Shown piece after piece: positions 18,009 through 26,445 of a stretch of 41,146 nucleotides of DNA. The position numbers were made by a program, and so were the translations under genes. The DNA is from Acetobacterium woodii (GTDB lineage Bacteria > Bacillota > Clostridia > Eubacteriales > Eubacteriaceae), in NCBI GenBank assembly GCA_016213825.1, contig JACQZP010000022.1, positions 1 through 41,146 of the forward strand, given 5' to 3'. The notes under the pieces were generated by a model. It worked only from the letters and a program-made list of their open reading frames with translations. It was not told the origin of the DNA and searched no databases. Each line of letters starts with the position of its first letter. Positions within the stretch are counted from its first letter, which is position 1.

Positions 18009-19148
18009 TTAAATACCGTAATAAGCCTGATCCATAACCCCTTTGAGCTTCTCTCTGGTCACTGCTACCGGGTTAGTGGTGGTGCAGATATCGGCCATCG
18101 CTTTGTCCAGCATTTCTTCCCGGGCTTTGAGGTAATCTTCTTCGGAAACACCAAATACTTTTAGTGATACCGGAATGTTCAGGGAAGAACTCAGGGAAAC
18201 AACACTGTTATACAGGGTATCCGTCGCATTTCCGGAGACGTTTAAAATCCCGGAACCGCTTAAAAGTCTTGCGTACTGATGTTGTACCTTTTCATCTTGA
18301 CCGTTAAACTTAATCACGTAAGGCAAGACAATGGCATTGGCCAGACCATGCGGTAAATGGAACATCGCGCCAAAGGCGTGGGCAATACTGTGGGTAATTC
18401 CTAACCCAGCGCTGTTAAAGGCAATCCCGGCCATACAGGAGGCAATCTGCATACTGCCCTTTGCTTCGAGATCAGATGCATTTACATAGCTGGGATATAA
18501 GCTTCTAAACACCAGTTCCACCGCTTTATTAGCATAGCAACGGGCAAAGGGATTGTTCTGGGTGGAAATAAAGGCCTCAATGGCGTGGGTCATCACGTCC
18601 ATTCCGGTGGCTGCGGTCGCTCCGGCTGGTACACTTTCAATCAGCTTAGGATCTAAAATTGCCTCATCCGGCATCATCAAGATATCCGTTAAGGGAATTT
18701 TAGTATTCTTCTGTTTATCGGTAATAACGGCGTATTCGGTCACTTCGGAGCCGGTTCCAGCCGTTGTTGGAATCGCAATAAACAGCGGTTTATGAACATA
18801 GCGATCTTCGAAAAAGATCCGTTTGAAATTAACACAGTAGAAAATGATTGCTTTAGCGGCATCAATAACCGAACCGCCGCCGATGGCAATCAGGGCATCT
18901 GGCTTATTCATAATAATATGCATCAGCCCTTTTTCCACAATTTCGGTGGATGGGTCGGATTCGATATCGGCAAATATATGATAAGTGACGCCTTTTGCAT
19001 CCAGTTCATCAGTTAATTTTTTTAACAATCCAAACTTGACCATACCCTGGTCAGTGGCAATACAGACATTCTTAAAATTATGTTTCTCAATTTGTTTCAG
19101 GGAACCTTCCCCATAATAAATTGCTGGCTTCACTTGAAAAAATCGCAT
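18009..19148 (-). CDS. Iron-containing (group III) alcohol dehydrogenase
   Basis: NAD(P)H-dependent alcohol/aldehyde oxidoreductase of 379 residues, normal for the family. The N-terminal nucleotide domain has the GGGSVIDAAKA motif. Catalytic-domain motifs are IPTTAGTGSEVTEYAVI, PAGATAATGMDVMTHAIEAFIS and THSIAHAFGAMFHLPHGLANAIVLP, which carry the Asp and three His metal ligands. The start follows GAGGAAA. An extended -10 box (TGCTATAAT, plus-strand 19219-19224 for the hexamer) lies upstream. A second paralogue is at 24971. Confidence 0.93.
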   Translation of the reverse strand: MRFFQVKPAIYYGEGSLKQIEKHNFKNVCIATDQGMVKFGLLKKLTDELDAKGVTYHIFADIESDPSTEIVEKGLMHIIMNKPDALIAIGGGSVIDAAKAIIFYCVNFKRIFFEDRYVHKPLFIAIPTTAGTGSEVTEYAVITDKQKNTKIPLTDILMMPDEAILDPKLIESVPAGATAATGMDVMTHAIEAFISTQNNPFARCYANKAVELVFRSLYPSYVNASDLEAKGSMQIASCMAGIAFNSAGLGITHSIAHAFGAMFHLPHGLANAIVLPYVIKFNGQDEKVQHQYARLLSGSGILNVSGNATDTLYNSVVSLSSSLNIPVSLKVFGVSEEDYLKAREEMLDKAMADICTTTNPVAVTREKLKGVMDQAYYGI

Positions 19149-19306
19149 GGGTTTTTCCTCACATTCTTAATCTTATTCTCTATCCGTCAACACGGACTGG
19201 TGCTGATAATCATTTTTCATTATAGCAAGAATAATTATTGAAATATAGAGCATCCCTAATTTTTATTCCATGATGACCATTAAGTATCATAATTTTACAT
19301 CAATCT

Positions 19307-19357
19307 AAAAAAGTCTATTTAATGCCAAACTCTGTTTGGTATTAAATAGACTTTTTT
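19307..19357. terminator. Terminator of the SRP RNA gene (bidirectional)
   Basis: AGTCTATTTAATGCCAAAC (19312-19330) pairs with the inverted copy at 19334-19352 with one mismatch. It is flanked by A6 on one side and T6 on the other, giving a 19-bp stem and U-tracts on both strands. It directly follows the SRP RNA 3' end. Confidence 0.9.
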
Positions 19358-19627
19358 GTCGTGCACCCCACTTCGACAACCAGTTTCCAAGCGTTACATA
19401 GGTAGGCAACTCAAATCAGATAATCCTCCGGCACATAGAAGATCTTACTTACCGCTGCTTCATTCCTGACCTGACGGGGTTCATAAGGTTCTATTGCGAA
19501 GGGTCCAACTCTCAACGTCACTTTACCTCTGGCTGACCTCAAACCCTGGTGCCTCGGTGGGGAATTCAACCCTGCTACAGCGGATTGCAGGTTACAAAGC
19601 ACCGCTAACTCTCCGTCTAGCACGACC
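19358..19627 (-). ncRNA. ffs: Signal recognition particle RNA, large bacterial type
   Basis: A minus-strand transcript of about 270 nt, the size of Bacillus scRNA rather than the short 4.5S form. Domain IV contains GTCAGGTCAGGAATGAAGCA, matching the conserved Ffh-binding loop with the asymmetric internal loop (GTCAGG...GAAGCAGCGGTAAG). The 5' end GGTCGTGC pairs with the 3' end GTGCACGAC to close the Alu-type terminal helix. The promoter lies at 19633-19661 and the terminator at 19307-19357. A short frame across it is not coding. Confidence 0.95.
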
Positions 19628-19632
19628 TAGTT

Positions 19633-19661
19633 ATTATAGCCTATTAATTTATAATTGACAA
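19633..19661 (-). promoter_or_regulatory. Sigma-A promoter of the SRP RNA
   Basis: On the minus strand TTGTCA (19661-19656), 17 bp, TATAAT (19638-19633). Initiation would fall at about 19627, the first base of the RNA. It is one of the best promoters in the window, as expected for a highly expressed stable RNA. Confidence 0.9.
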
Positions 19662-19687
19662 GAAAAAATAATTTCTTTAAGAAAGAT

Positions 19688-20686
19688 TCAGGACGCCACG
19701 CTTAGATAATTGCCAATCCGTTCTTTAACGTTTTCCTGAAGGTTCCGATAGAAAAATTGATAATCATACAAATGATAAACGCCATCCTGGAAAATACTGA
19801 GGACCGGCGGAAAATCGGCTACCGTTACATCAGTTACTCGCAGGGTTCCCCGGATTGGATCCAGATAGGCTCCGGTCAAGTTTGGCACTTCTTTTACAAT
19901 CCCTCCAGCGTAGTCGGTAAAGACAGCTCCCAGATTTTCACTGGCAGTAGCCGGGGTACTATCGGTTTTCCAATTTAACGGGTTGATCCCAATGGTTTTA
20001 TCCGGAACGATTAATGAGGTTTGTACCCCCACCGCTTCCGAATTAAAGGAAACGATCACGCCGGTATCACCGGAATTCTGGGCCATTTTTAAAAATGGAT
20101 ACTTACTCAGCTCTTCAGGAGTTACCCGCCAACCAATTAAATAGGCGGCCACCAGCTGATCACTTAAAGCTTTATCCCCAAATTTTTCCTCCATCAGACG
20201 CAGCAGCATTTCTGAACCCTGGCTGAAACCGGCCAGAATAAACGGCCGTCCTTGATTGTAATCTTTCAGATAGACATCAAAAGCTTTTGAAACATCTTCA
20301 TAAGCCAGATCAAAATATTGATCTGATTCCGATGCATCCATCGTATAAGCGTTCAGACCTGCCTGACGGTAATAGGGTGCAAAAAAATTTGTTTGGCTAT
20401 CATAGAGACCCTTTTCCATATTGGTCGCTCCTAAAAACTGGGCCTTTGTTTCTTCACTATTTATGTCCATAGAATGTGAATCATCGGTGCCCAGATAAAC
20501 TGTAGGCGCAATAAAAAACACATCGCAATTTTGAGTGACCGCATCGCCCACCGGCCGGTATGCCCAATTCTCTTGTTTTGTGTAATCCACCCCAACTGAC
20601 TGAGCGCATCCGCCCAGCAACATGGAAATGAGCATAAAAAGGGACAAGATTGCAATGGCTATCGGACTGTTGTTTCTTTTATTCAT
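19688..20686 (-). CDS. Lipoprotein with DUF3089 alpha/beta-hydrolase-like domain
   Basis: A 332-residue exported lipoprotein. The signal peptide ends in the lipobox LLGGC with Cys27 as the lipidation site. The mature part begins with YTKQENWAYRP and contains the DUF3089 pattern CDVFFIAPTVYLG, DVSKAFDVYL, GRPFILAGFSQGSEMLLRLM, AAYLIGW. GFSQG (Ser about residue 153) is a nucleophile elbow, so a surface esterase/hydrolase is likely; the substrate is unknown. It is divergent from the 2-oxoacid oxidoreductase operon. Confidence 0.85.
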   Translation of the reverse strand: MNKRNNSPIAIAILSLFMLISMLLGGCAQSVGVDYTKQENWAYRPVGDAVTQNCDVFFIAPTVYLGTDDSHSMDINSEETKAQFLGATNMEKGLYDSQTNFFAPYYRQAGLNAYTMDASESDQYFDLAYEDVSKAFDVYLKDYNQGRPFILAGFSQGSEMLLRLMEEKFGDKALSDQLVAAYLIGWRVTPEELSKYPFLKMAQNSGDTGVIVSFNSEAVGVQTSLIVPDKTIGINPLNWKTDSTPATASENLGAVFTDYAGGIVKEVPNLTGAYLDPIRGTLRVTDVTVADFPPVLSIFQDGVYHLYDYQFFYRNLQENVKERIGNYLSVAS

Positions 20687-20900
20687 AATTTTCCCCTTTA
20701 TTTTTTTATTTCGAATCGTTCAACTTAAGCTAATTCTAACTTCTTTTGATCGACAAATCAAAAGATTATTCATAATATTTTGTATTTTAAATAAAATAAA
20801 CAAGAAAATCAGAATCATTCTTTTAGAATCCTGATAATTGGGTAAATATTAATAAAGCCACGTTTATCGTTGGCTATCTTATTTGATTGGAGGGTTCTGT

Positions 20901-22577
20901 GTGTATAACATACTTTTAGGCGGAGCCGCCGGCGATGGCATTGAAACAATGTCCGCTCTTTTAGAAAAAATGCTGAAACAATCGGGTTGTCATCTCTTTA
21001 CAATTCGTGATTTTATGTCTCGGGTGCGAGGTGGCCATAATTTTACCCAGATACGATTTGGGAATACCCTGCTTCACGCGCATCGGGATTCTCTTGATGG
21101 CATTTTTGCCATCGATGAAACAACCTATCGGGAACACCAATCACAGCTTTCTGATGATGGTTTTATCCTATGCGACGAATCCCTGTCAATTGATGATCAT
21201 CGTGCGCTTAAACTGCCGCTAAAAGCCGTTGCTAAAGAACTTGGCAATCCCAAGGTCATCAGCAGCGTGGCTATTGGCGCGCTGCTTAAGATCTTTGATT
21301 TTTCGTTGGAGTATGCTGCTGATACGCTTAAAAACAATTTGCGTGCTGATCTGGTCGAGATCAACTTAAGTGCCCTGCACCGCGGTTTTGACTTAACGAA
21401 ACCTCGTTTTGGCCTAAAGTCCGCGTTAACCTCCGATTATCTCTTGCTATCCGGAAATACTGCCATTGGACTAGGAGCTTTAGCTGCCGGGATAAAATTT
21501 TATTCAGCCTATCCGATGTCGCCCTCAACCACACTGCTGGACTTTTTCAGCACCCATGGCGATAAAATGAACGTTGCTGCTGAACAGGCCGAAGACGAAA
21601 TTGCTGCCATCAACATGGCTATTGGTGCTTCTTATGCCGGTGTCCCGGCCATGACTGGCACTTCCGGCGGCGGTTTTTCACTGATGGTGGAAGCCCTTGG
21701 ATTTACCGGCATTGCCGAAATCCCACTGGTGGTTGTCGATGTTCAGCGGCCCGGCCCAGCAACTGGTTTTCCTACCCGAACGGAGCAAAGTGATTTAAAA
21801 TTTGTTATTTCCGCTTCGCAGGGCGAATTCCCCCGAATGGTCATTGCGGTCAAAGATCATACCGACTGTTTCTACCAAACCGCCCGAAGCTTTGCCCTGG
21901 CAAATAAATATCAAATTCCGGTGATTCTTTTAAGCGACCAGTACCTGGCTGATTCAACCACCACCATTCCCATTCTCGATGCCAGTAAAATTATTTCTGC
22001 GCCAACCACAGCAGCTGGCGATTTAGATGAAAATGATCGCTACCGTCGCTATGCCCTTACCAAAAGCGGTATTTCTCCGCTGGCGATTCCGGGCAAAACC
22101 GAGGCTCTGGTGCGGATTGACAGTGATGAACATGATGAATATGGACAAATTACCGAATCCGCCGACATCCGCAACAAGATGGTGGAAAAACGGATGGCCA
22201 AGCTGGAGTTGTTAAAAGAAGAACTCATTGAACCTGAATTTTGGGGGGCTCATCAGTGCCAATCTTTATTGGTTGGTTTTGGTTCCACCAGTGGCGCCAT
22301 AAAAGAGGCTGTGGATCTCCTTAATGCCAAAGAAAACCATTATGGTGCGCTTATTTTCGGGGATATCTATCCTTTGCCAACCAAAAGACTTAAACATTTT
22401 GCCTCTCAGGTTGTGGAAATAATCAACATTGAACAAAACGCCACCGGTCAGCTGGCTTCACTGATCCGGGAGGAAGCGCTGCTCTGCTGTAACCACAGCA
22501 TTCTCAAATACGATGGCCGGCAATTATCAGTGGACGATATCTTAACTGGCATCAAAAATCTGAAGGGAGGTTTCTAG
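20901..22577 (+). CDS. 2-oxoacid:acceptor oxidoreductase, fused gamma-alpha subunit
   Basis: Large subunit of an enzyme that oxidatively decarboxylates a 2-oxoacid to the acyl-CoA and passes electrons to ferredoxin. It is 558 residues from the GTG at 20901, chosen because TTGGAGGG sits 7 bp upstream. Residues 1 to about 185 are the gamma domain (ILLGGAAGDGIETMSALL, RVRGGHNFTQIRFG). From about 188 comes the alpha domain (GNTAIGLGALAAGIKFYSAYPMSPSTTLLDF, AEQAEDEIAAINMAIGASYAG, TGTSGGGFSLMVEALGFTG). A C-terminal domain follows (about 445-555). The fusion resembles KorA/VorB-type enzymes with 2-oxoglutarate or branched 2-oxoacids as possible substrates; specificity cannot be read here. The beta subunit follows after 1 bp. 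Confidence 0.9.
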   Translation: MYNILLGGAAGDGIETMSALLEKMLKQSGCHLFTIRDFMSRVRGGHNFTQIRFGNTLLHAHRDSLDGIFAIDETTYREHQSQLSDDGFILCDESLSIDDHRALKLPLKAVAKELGNPKVISSVAIGALLKIFDFSLEYAADTLKNNLRADLVEINLSALHRGFDLTKPRFGLKSALTSDYLLLSGNTAIGLGALAAGIKFYSAYPMSPSTTLLDFFSTHGDKMNVAAEQAEDEIAAINMAIGASYAGVPAMTGTSGGGFSLMVEALGFTGIAEIPLVVVDVQRPGPATGFPTRTEQSDLKFVISASQGEFPRMVIAVKDHTDCFYQTARSFALANKYQIPVILLSDQYLADSTTTIPILDASKIISAPTTAAGDLDENDRYRRYALTKSGISPLAIPGKTEALVRIDSDEHDEYGQITESADIRNKMVEKRMAKLELLKEELIEPEFWGAHQCQSLLVGFGSTSGAIKEAVDLLNAKENHYGALIFGDIYPLPTKRLKHFASQVVEIINIEQNATGQLASLIREEALLCCNHSILKYDGRQLSVDDILTGIKNLKGGF

Positions 22578-22578
22578 T

Positions 22579-23430
22579 ATGAAAAAAACAGCATTCACCA
22601 CCTCTGAAACAGCCTGGTGTCCGGGCTGTGGCAATTATTCCATTCTTGAAACGCTCACTGGCGTTTTAAACCAGATGGAAACCCCACCGCATCAGGTTGT
22701 GCTGGTGGGCGGGATTGGTCAAGCTGCCAAAGCCAATCAGTACATCTCTGCCAACGGCTTCAGCGGACTGCATGGCCGTTCACTGCCGGCGGCAGTGGCC
22801 ATTAAAATTGCCAATGACGACCTGACCGTCATCGTCAATACTGGTGATGGCGACTCTTACGGAGAGGGCGGCAATCACTTTCTCCATAACATCCGGCGAA
22901 ATGTCGATATCACCCATTTTGTCCATGACAACCAGATTTATGGTCTAACCAAGGGCCAACCCTCACCGACCTCGGATCCCTGTGATCTCTCGCATAAAAT
23001 AAACGCCTGCAATATGGGAGCCACCTTTAATCCCTTGCTGATTGCCATTGCTGTCGGCGCCACTTTTGTGGCCCGTTCATTTTCCGGCGACAAGGAACAC
23101 CTGGCCGAAATCATGCAAGCCGCCATTAAACATCCTGGCTATGCCCTGGTGGATATCCTTCAGCCCTGTGTGAGTTTTAATAAGAAGAATACCTTCGCCT
23201 ATTATAAACAACGGGTTAAACCACTGGATCCGACCTATGATGCCACTAATAAACTGGCTGCCATGGAAAAAGCTATGGAATTTGGAGATACCATCCCCAT
23301 TGGCATTCTGTATCAGGAACAGGCGCTCACCTACAAAGAAAAACGTCCGGAATTGTTTGATGCCGTTCCTCTGATTGACAAACTGGTTAATCTTGAAGAT
23401 GTTCAGGCATTAATCCATCGTTATATTTAA
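22579..23430 (+). CDS. 2-oxoacid:acceptor oxidoreductase, beta subunit (TPP-binding)
   Basis: A 283-residue catalytic partner that binds thiamine diphosphate and one Fe-S cluster. Motifs are WCPGCGNYSILE near the N terminus, GGIGQAAKANQYI, the TPP/Mg motif GDGDSYGEGGNHFLH, and NQIYGLTKGQPSPTSD. C-terminal DILQPCVSFNKKNT is typical of Kor/Vor beta subunits. The start has AAGGGAGG within the end of the preceding gene, one base apart, so the two are translationally linked. No separate delta (ferredoxin) subunit is encoded beside it. Confidence 0.93.
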   Translation: MKKTAFTTSETAWCPGCGNYSILETLTGVLNQMETPPHQVVLVGGIGQAAKANQYISANGFSGLHGRSLPAAVAIKIANDDLTVIVNTGDGDSYGEGGNHFLHNIRRNVDITHFVHDNQIYGLTKGQPSPTSDPCDLSHKINACNMGATFNPLLIAIAVGATFVARSFSGDKEHLAEIMQAAIKHPGYALVDILQPCVSFNKKNTFAYYKQRVKPLDPTYDATNKLAAMEKAMEFGDTIPIGILYQEQALTYKEKRPELFDAVPLIDKLVNLEDVQALIHRYI

Positions 23431-23459
23431 GATCCCCACTCAGGAAAGGAGGACCATTC

Positions 23460-23894
23460 ATGGATCCCAAGCTATTTTTTCAGTGTGATAATTGTAATAG
23501 TGTGCTGCTGGAATTAAATGGTACCCTCGCCCAATATTGCAGCCATTCCCAGGATCTGCTTCAGCCTAATATGACTGAAGCATCCAAAGAAAAACATATT
23601 CCAGTTCTTACGTTTAATGGGAATAAGCTCCATGTAAAAGTCGGCAGCCTTCCCCATCCGATGACAACCGATCATTCCATTCTCTGGATTTTTGTCCAAA
23701 CCCGAAACGGCGGTCAATATGTTCAACTAACTCCGGAAAATTCACCAGAAGCCCAATTCAATGTCGAGCAATTAGAGGTCACCCGAGTTTATGCATATTG
23801 TGATATCCACGGACTTTGGGTAGTCGATAACGCTGAATTAGACTATGAAGAAATTGTCTGTTCCCCCGAATTCCCTCAGGGCTGTATTGAATAA
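23460..23894 (+). CDS. Desulfoferrodoxin (superoxide reductase) with altered centre I
   Basis: A 144-residue protein that would reduce superoxide to peroxide without releasing oxygen. The SOR domain keeps all five ligands of the active iron: His46 (EKHIPV), His66 and His72 (PHPMTTDH), Cys114 and His117 (CDIHGLW), plus the Glu-Lys pair before His46. The N-terminal desulforedoxin domain has Cys9-x2-Cys12 but only one Cys (Tyr26-Cys27) where the family has a Cys-Cys pair, so the rubredoxin-like FeS4 site is probably changed or lost. It starts 29 bp after the oxidoreductase beta gene behind GGAGG, possibly in the same operon, protecting oxygen-sensitive enzymes. Confidence 0.88.
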   Translation: MDPKLFFQCDNCNSVLLELNGTLAQYCSHSQDLLQPNMTEASKEKHIPVLTFNGNKLHVKVGSLPHPMTTDHSILWIFVQTRNGGQYVQLTPENSPEAQFNVEQLEVTRVYAYCDIHGLWVVDNAELDYEEIVCSPEFPQGCIE

Positions 23895-23965
23895 AACCTT
23901 AATCATTTGTTATCGTGAAACCTCCTTAGCTTCCGATCCCTGATATATTATCGGTGTTCTATCTT

Positions 23966-24017
23966 TTGCATGTTTCAGATTCAATTAAAGAAATCAATTG
24001 GAATCTGGAGCATGCAA
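23966..24017. repeat. Long imperfect palindrome between operons
   Basis: TTGCATG...CAGATTC.AATT (23966 onward) is mirrored by AATT.GAATCTG...CATGCAA ending at 24017, about 21 pairs with three T-G/T-A positions and one bulged base. No T-run follows on either strand. It lies between the desulfoferrodoxin stop and the Sel1 gene. It could be a transcript-end stabiliser, a processing site or an operator. Confidence 0.5.
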
Positions 24018-24127
24018 TGATAAAACCATATCAAAAAAGCTTTATAACAACTTAAAATTCAGGCTTTTTATTTCTTTGTTTTCCGTTGTGTTATAATAGA
24101 CAAAACATTTAAATAAAAGGATGATTC

Positions 24128-24910
24128 ATGAACAACAATAAACTAGACTTATTATGCTTCCTCGCCAAAAACGGTGATCAGAATGCCATGCTGGAATTGG
24201 CTGATTATTATTATTTTAAAACCAACAAACAGGCCTTATCCCCAGAAGTTTTTCAAATGGTTAAGGACTATTATTTATTATTGGCTGAAAAGGGCAACGA
24301 TCACGCCATGGCCACCCTTGGCTGTCTATACTACGAAGGGATCAATCTTGCCCAGGATTTTAAACAAGCTAAACATTGGTTTGAAAAAGCCGCTGCCCAG
24401 AACAATGCCCTGGCCATTAATTATCTGGGTTATTGCCATTATTACGGCCGAGATATCCCCCAGGATTTTGAGAAGGCTTATTCTTTTTTTGCCAGAGCTG
24501 CCCAAATGGGTCATCACAATGGCATGTATAAGCTTGGCGACATGTATTACAATGGCCACTTTGTGGAAAAAGATCCTGCCATTGCTTTTTTTTGGTTCAA
24601 TCAGGCGGAACAGGCTGTTGAAACTGAAAGCCCGGAATATCCCAACATTGCATATCGCATTGGCCACTGTTTCCTGCTTGGGGATGGCATTCCCAAAGAT
24701 TTATTATTGGCGCTGGCCTGGCTTCACAAAGCAGAATTGGGTTGTTATCTGTTAATCCAAAACGGTGACGCCTATGCCGGACTTACCTTGATTCGGGTTC
24801 AGTCAGATCTTAAGCTGCTACGCCACCAATTGGATCAGCAAAACAATTACCAACACGCCGATCTCGGCAATCACAATCCCCTTAATAGCCCTGAATCATT
24901 GTTGCCATAA
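24128..24910 (+). CDS. Sel1-like repeat (TPR-type) protein
   Basis: A 260-residue cytosolic protein made of Sel1-like repeats of about 36 residues (AMATLGCLYYEGINLAQDFKQAKHWFEKAAAQ, ALAINYLGYCHYYGRDIPQDFEKAYSFFARAAQMG, GMYKLGDMYYNGHFVEKDPAIAFFWFNQAE, AYRIGHCFLLGDGIPKDLLLALAWLHKAE; each identified by its LGxxYYxG and A-xx-W/F-F-xxAA pattern). Such proteins act as scaffolds for other proteins; the partner is unknown. AAAAGGATGATTC precedes the ATG. No signal peptide is visible. Confidence 0.85.
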   Translation: MNNNKLDLLCFLAKNGDQNAMLELADYYYFKTNKQALSPEVFQMVKDYYLLLAEKGNDHAMATLGCLYYEGINLAQDFKQAKHWFEKAAAQNNALAINYLGYCHYYGRDIPQDFEKAYSFFARAAQMGHHNGMYKLGDMYYNGHFVEKDPAIAFFWFNQAEQAVETESPEYPNIAYRIGHCFLLGDGIPKDLLLALAWLHKAELGCYLLIQNGDAYAGLTLIRVQSDLKLLRHQLDQQNNYQHADLGNHNPLNSPESLLP

Positions 24911-24970
24911 TCATACCTGATTTTCAAAAAATCTAATCCAAATGCTACCAGTAACGAAAATGGAGGTTAC

Positions 24971-26209
24971 ATGATGCAAAAAGTACTCAACACTATTCAA
25001 AATGTTCCTTACCGTAGTTCCCAGTTAGTGATGAAGCAAGTCGCCCAGGTCCTCAAACTCCCGGTTCCTCCGGTTCTGAAAGGTCCCGGAATGGTCCGGC
25101 GTTTTCCTGAAATCATCAAGCTTTCCGGCGTGACCAAAATATTGGTGGTTACCGACAAACCTTTATATGCGCTGGGTTTATTGGATTCTTTTTTATGTGC
25201 GCTGGAAACAAACGGTATTGATGCCGTTGTTTTTGACAAGGTTCAGCCCAACCCGACCTTTGAAAATGTGGAAGACGGTTTGGCGATGTACTACAGCACC
25301 AACTGCAACGGCGTCGTGGCCTTCGGCGGCGGATCTCCCCTCGACTGTGCCAAAGTTATTGCGGCCAAGGTCACCAACCGAAAAAGCATTGAAAAAATGC
25401 GAGGGCTTTATAAACTGACCCGCAAGCTGCCGCCCTTTTTTGCCATCCCCACCACCTCCGGAACCGGTTCAGAAGCAACGATTTGCGCAGTGATCACCGA
25501 CGTTAAAAATCATGAAAAATTTTCCATTAACGATCCCAAACTGGTTCCCATGGCAACGGTTCTGGACCCTGAGCTTACAGCCGGTCTCCCACCATCGTTG
25601 ACTGCCACCACCGGAATGGATGCTCTTACCCACGCGGTGGAAGCTTATATCGGACACTACGATACCGCCTTTGTTAAGGAAAAGGCTTTAAACGCTACCG
25701 AAATTATTATCAATAATCTGGAAGACTGCTATCATAACGGTCAGGATCTTGACCTGCGGCTAAAAATGGCTCAAGCTTCCTTTGATGGGGGTCTGGCCTT
25801 TACCCGCGCCTATGTGGGCTATGTTCATGCTTTCGCCCATGCCATGGGTGGCTTTTACGGGGTTCCCCACGGATTGGCCAATGCCATTATCCTTCCCACT
25901 ATTTTAGACTTTTCTCGGAAAGCCGCTGAAAAAAAATTGGCTGAATTGGCTTTTTATTCTGGTTTAGGCGAAGCCATGTATGATGATGAAACCCTGGCTG
26001 GTCTCTTTATCGAAAAAATAAAATCCATGAATGCCGGTATGGGCATTCCCACCACCATCTATGCCTTAAAAGCTTATGATATTCCGGAACTGGCCAAACG
26101 GATTCTTAAAGAGGCAAACCCCACTTATCCCGTTCCCCGGATCATGCATTATCAGGAATGTTGCGATCTTCTGCAACAGCTTTGTCCTGAAACATCTTTC
26201 AGCGACTAA
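24971..26209 (+). CDS. Iron-containing alcohol dehydrogenase (second paralogue)
   Basis: A 412-residue NAD(P)H-dependent dehydrogenase for alcohols/aldehydes. It is longer than the first paralogue by an N-terminal segment of about 35 residues. Motifs are VAFGGGSPLDCAKVIA, AIPTTSGTGSEATICAVI, PPSLTATTGMDALTHAVEAYIG and VHAFAHAMGGFYGVPHGLANAIILP with the metal-binding Asp/His set. It starts at ATGATG behind TGGAGG. Its stop overlaps the start of the MoaD-like gene (TAATG). With the AOR and ferredoxin genes behind it, it probably reduces aldehydes made by AOR to alcohols, or the reverse. Confidence 0.93.
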   Translation: MMQKVLNTIQNVPYRSSQLVMKQVAQVLKLPVPPVLKGPGMVRRFPEIIKLSGVTKILVVTDKPLYALGLLDSFLCALETNGIDAVVFDKVQPNPTFENVEDGLAMYYSTNCNGVVAFGGGSPLDCAKVIAAKVTNRKSIEKMRGLYKLTRKLPPFFAIPTTSGTGSEATICAVITDVKNHEKFSINDPKLVPMATVLDPELTAGLPPSLTATTGMDALTHAVEAYIGHYDTAFVKEKALNATEIIINNLEDCYHNGQDLDLRLKMAQASFDGGLAFTRAYVGYVHAFAHAMGGFYGVPHGLANAIILPTILDFSRKAAEKKLAELAFYSGLGEAMYDDETLAGLFIEKIKSMNAGMGIPTTIYALKAYDIPELAKRILKEANPTYPVPRIMHYQECCDLLQQLCPETSFSD

Positions 26210-26442
26210 TGAAGGTCCAGATCTATCCACCGCCTTTTGCCAACCTGAATGCACTGGATGAGGATGGTATGCTGATACTGGAACCAGGGGCACGACTTTC
26301 TAGCGTTTACCGCCGGCTGAAAATCCCTCTGGTGTTACAACCACTGGTGATCTGCCACGTGAATTACCAACGTGTTAAATTGAATACCCAGCTAAAAGAC
26401 GGAGATGTGATTAGTTTTATTCTCCCGTTGGCTGGAGGATGA
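26209..26442 (+). CDS. MoaD/ThiS-like sulfur carrier protein
   Basis: A 77-residue ubiquitin-like beta-grasp protein ending in PLAGG. The terminal Gly-Gly is the site of adenylation and thiocarboxylation in MoaD and ThiS. GARLSSVYRRLKIP and LKDGDVISFILPLAGG match the family. It lies between an alcohol dehydrogenase and the AOR gene, overlapping the former by one base and ending 3 bp before the latter. This suggests a dedicated sulfur donor for the tungstopterin (or molybdopterin) of AOR. No activating ThiF/MoeB-like gene is in the window. Confidence 0.88.
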   Translation: MKVQIYPPPFANLNALDEDGMLILEPGARLSSVYRRLKIPLVLQPLVICHVNYQRVKLNTQLKDGDVISFILPLAGG

Positions 26443-26445
26443 GAG

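Noticed and set aside
19411-19623. 70-codon minus-strand open frame
   Set aside because: It lies entirely within the SRP RNA, which has its own promoter, conserved Ffh-binding loop and terminator.
24326-24667. Minus-strand frame of 113 codons opposite the Sel1 gene
   Set aside because: Shadow of the Sel1 repeats; the plus-strand gene has a good start and clear repeat motifs.
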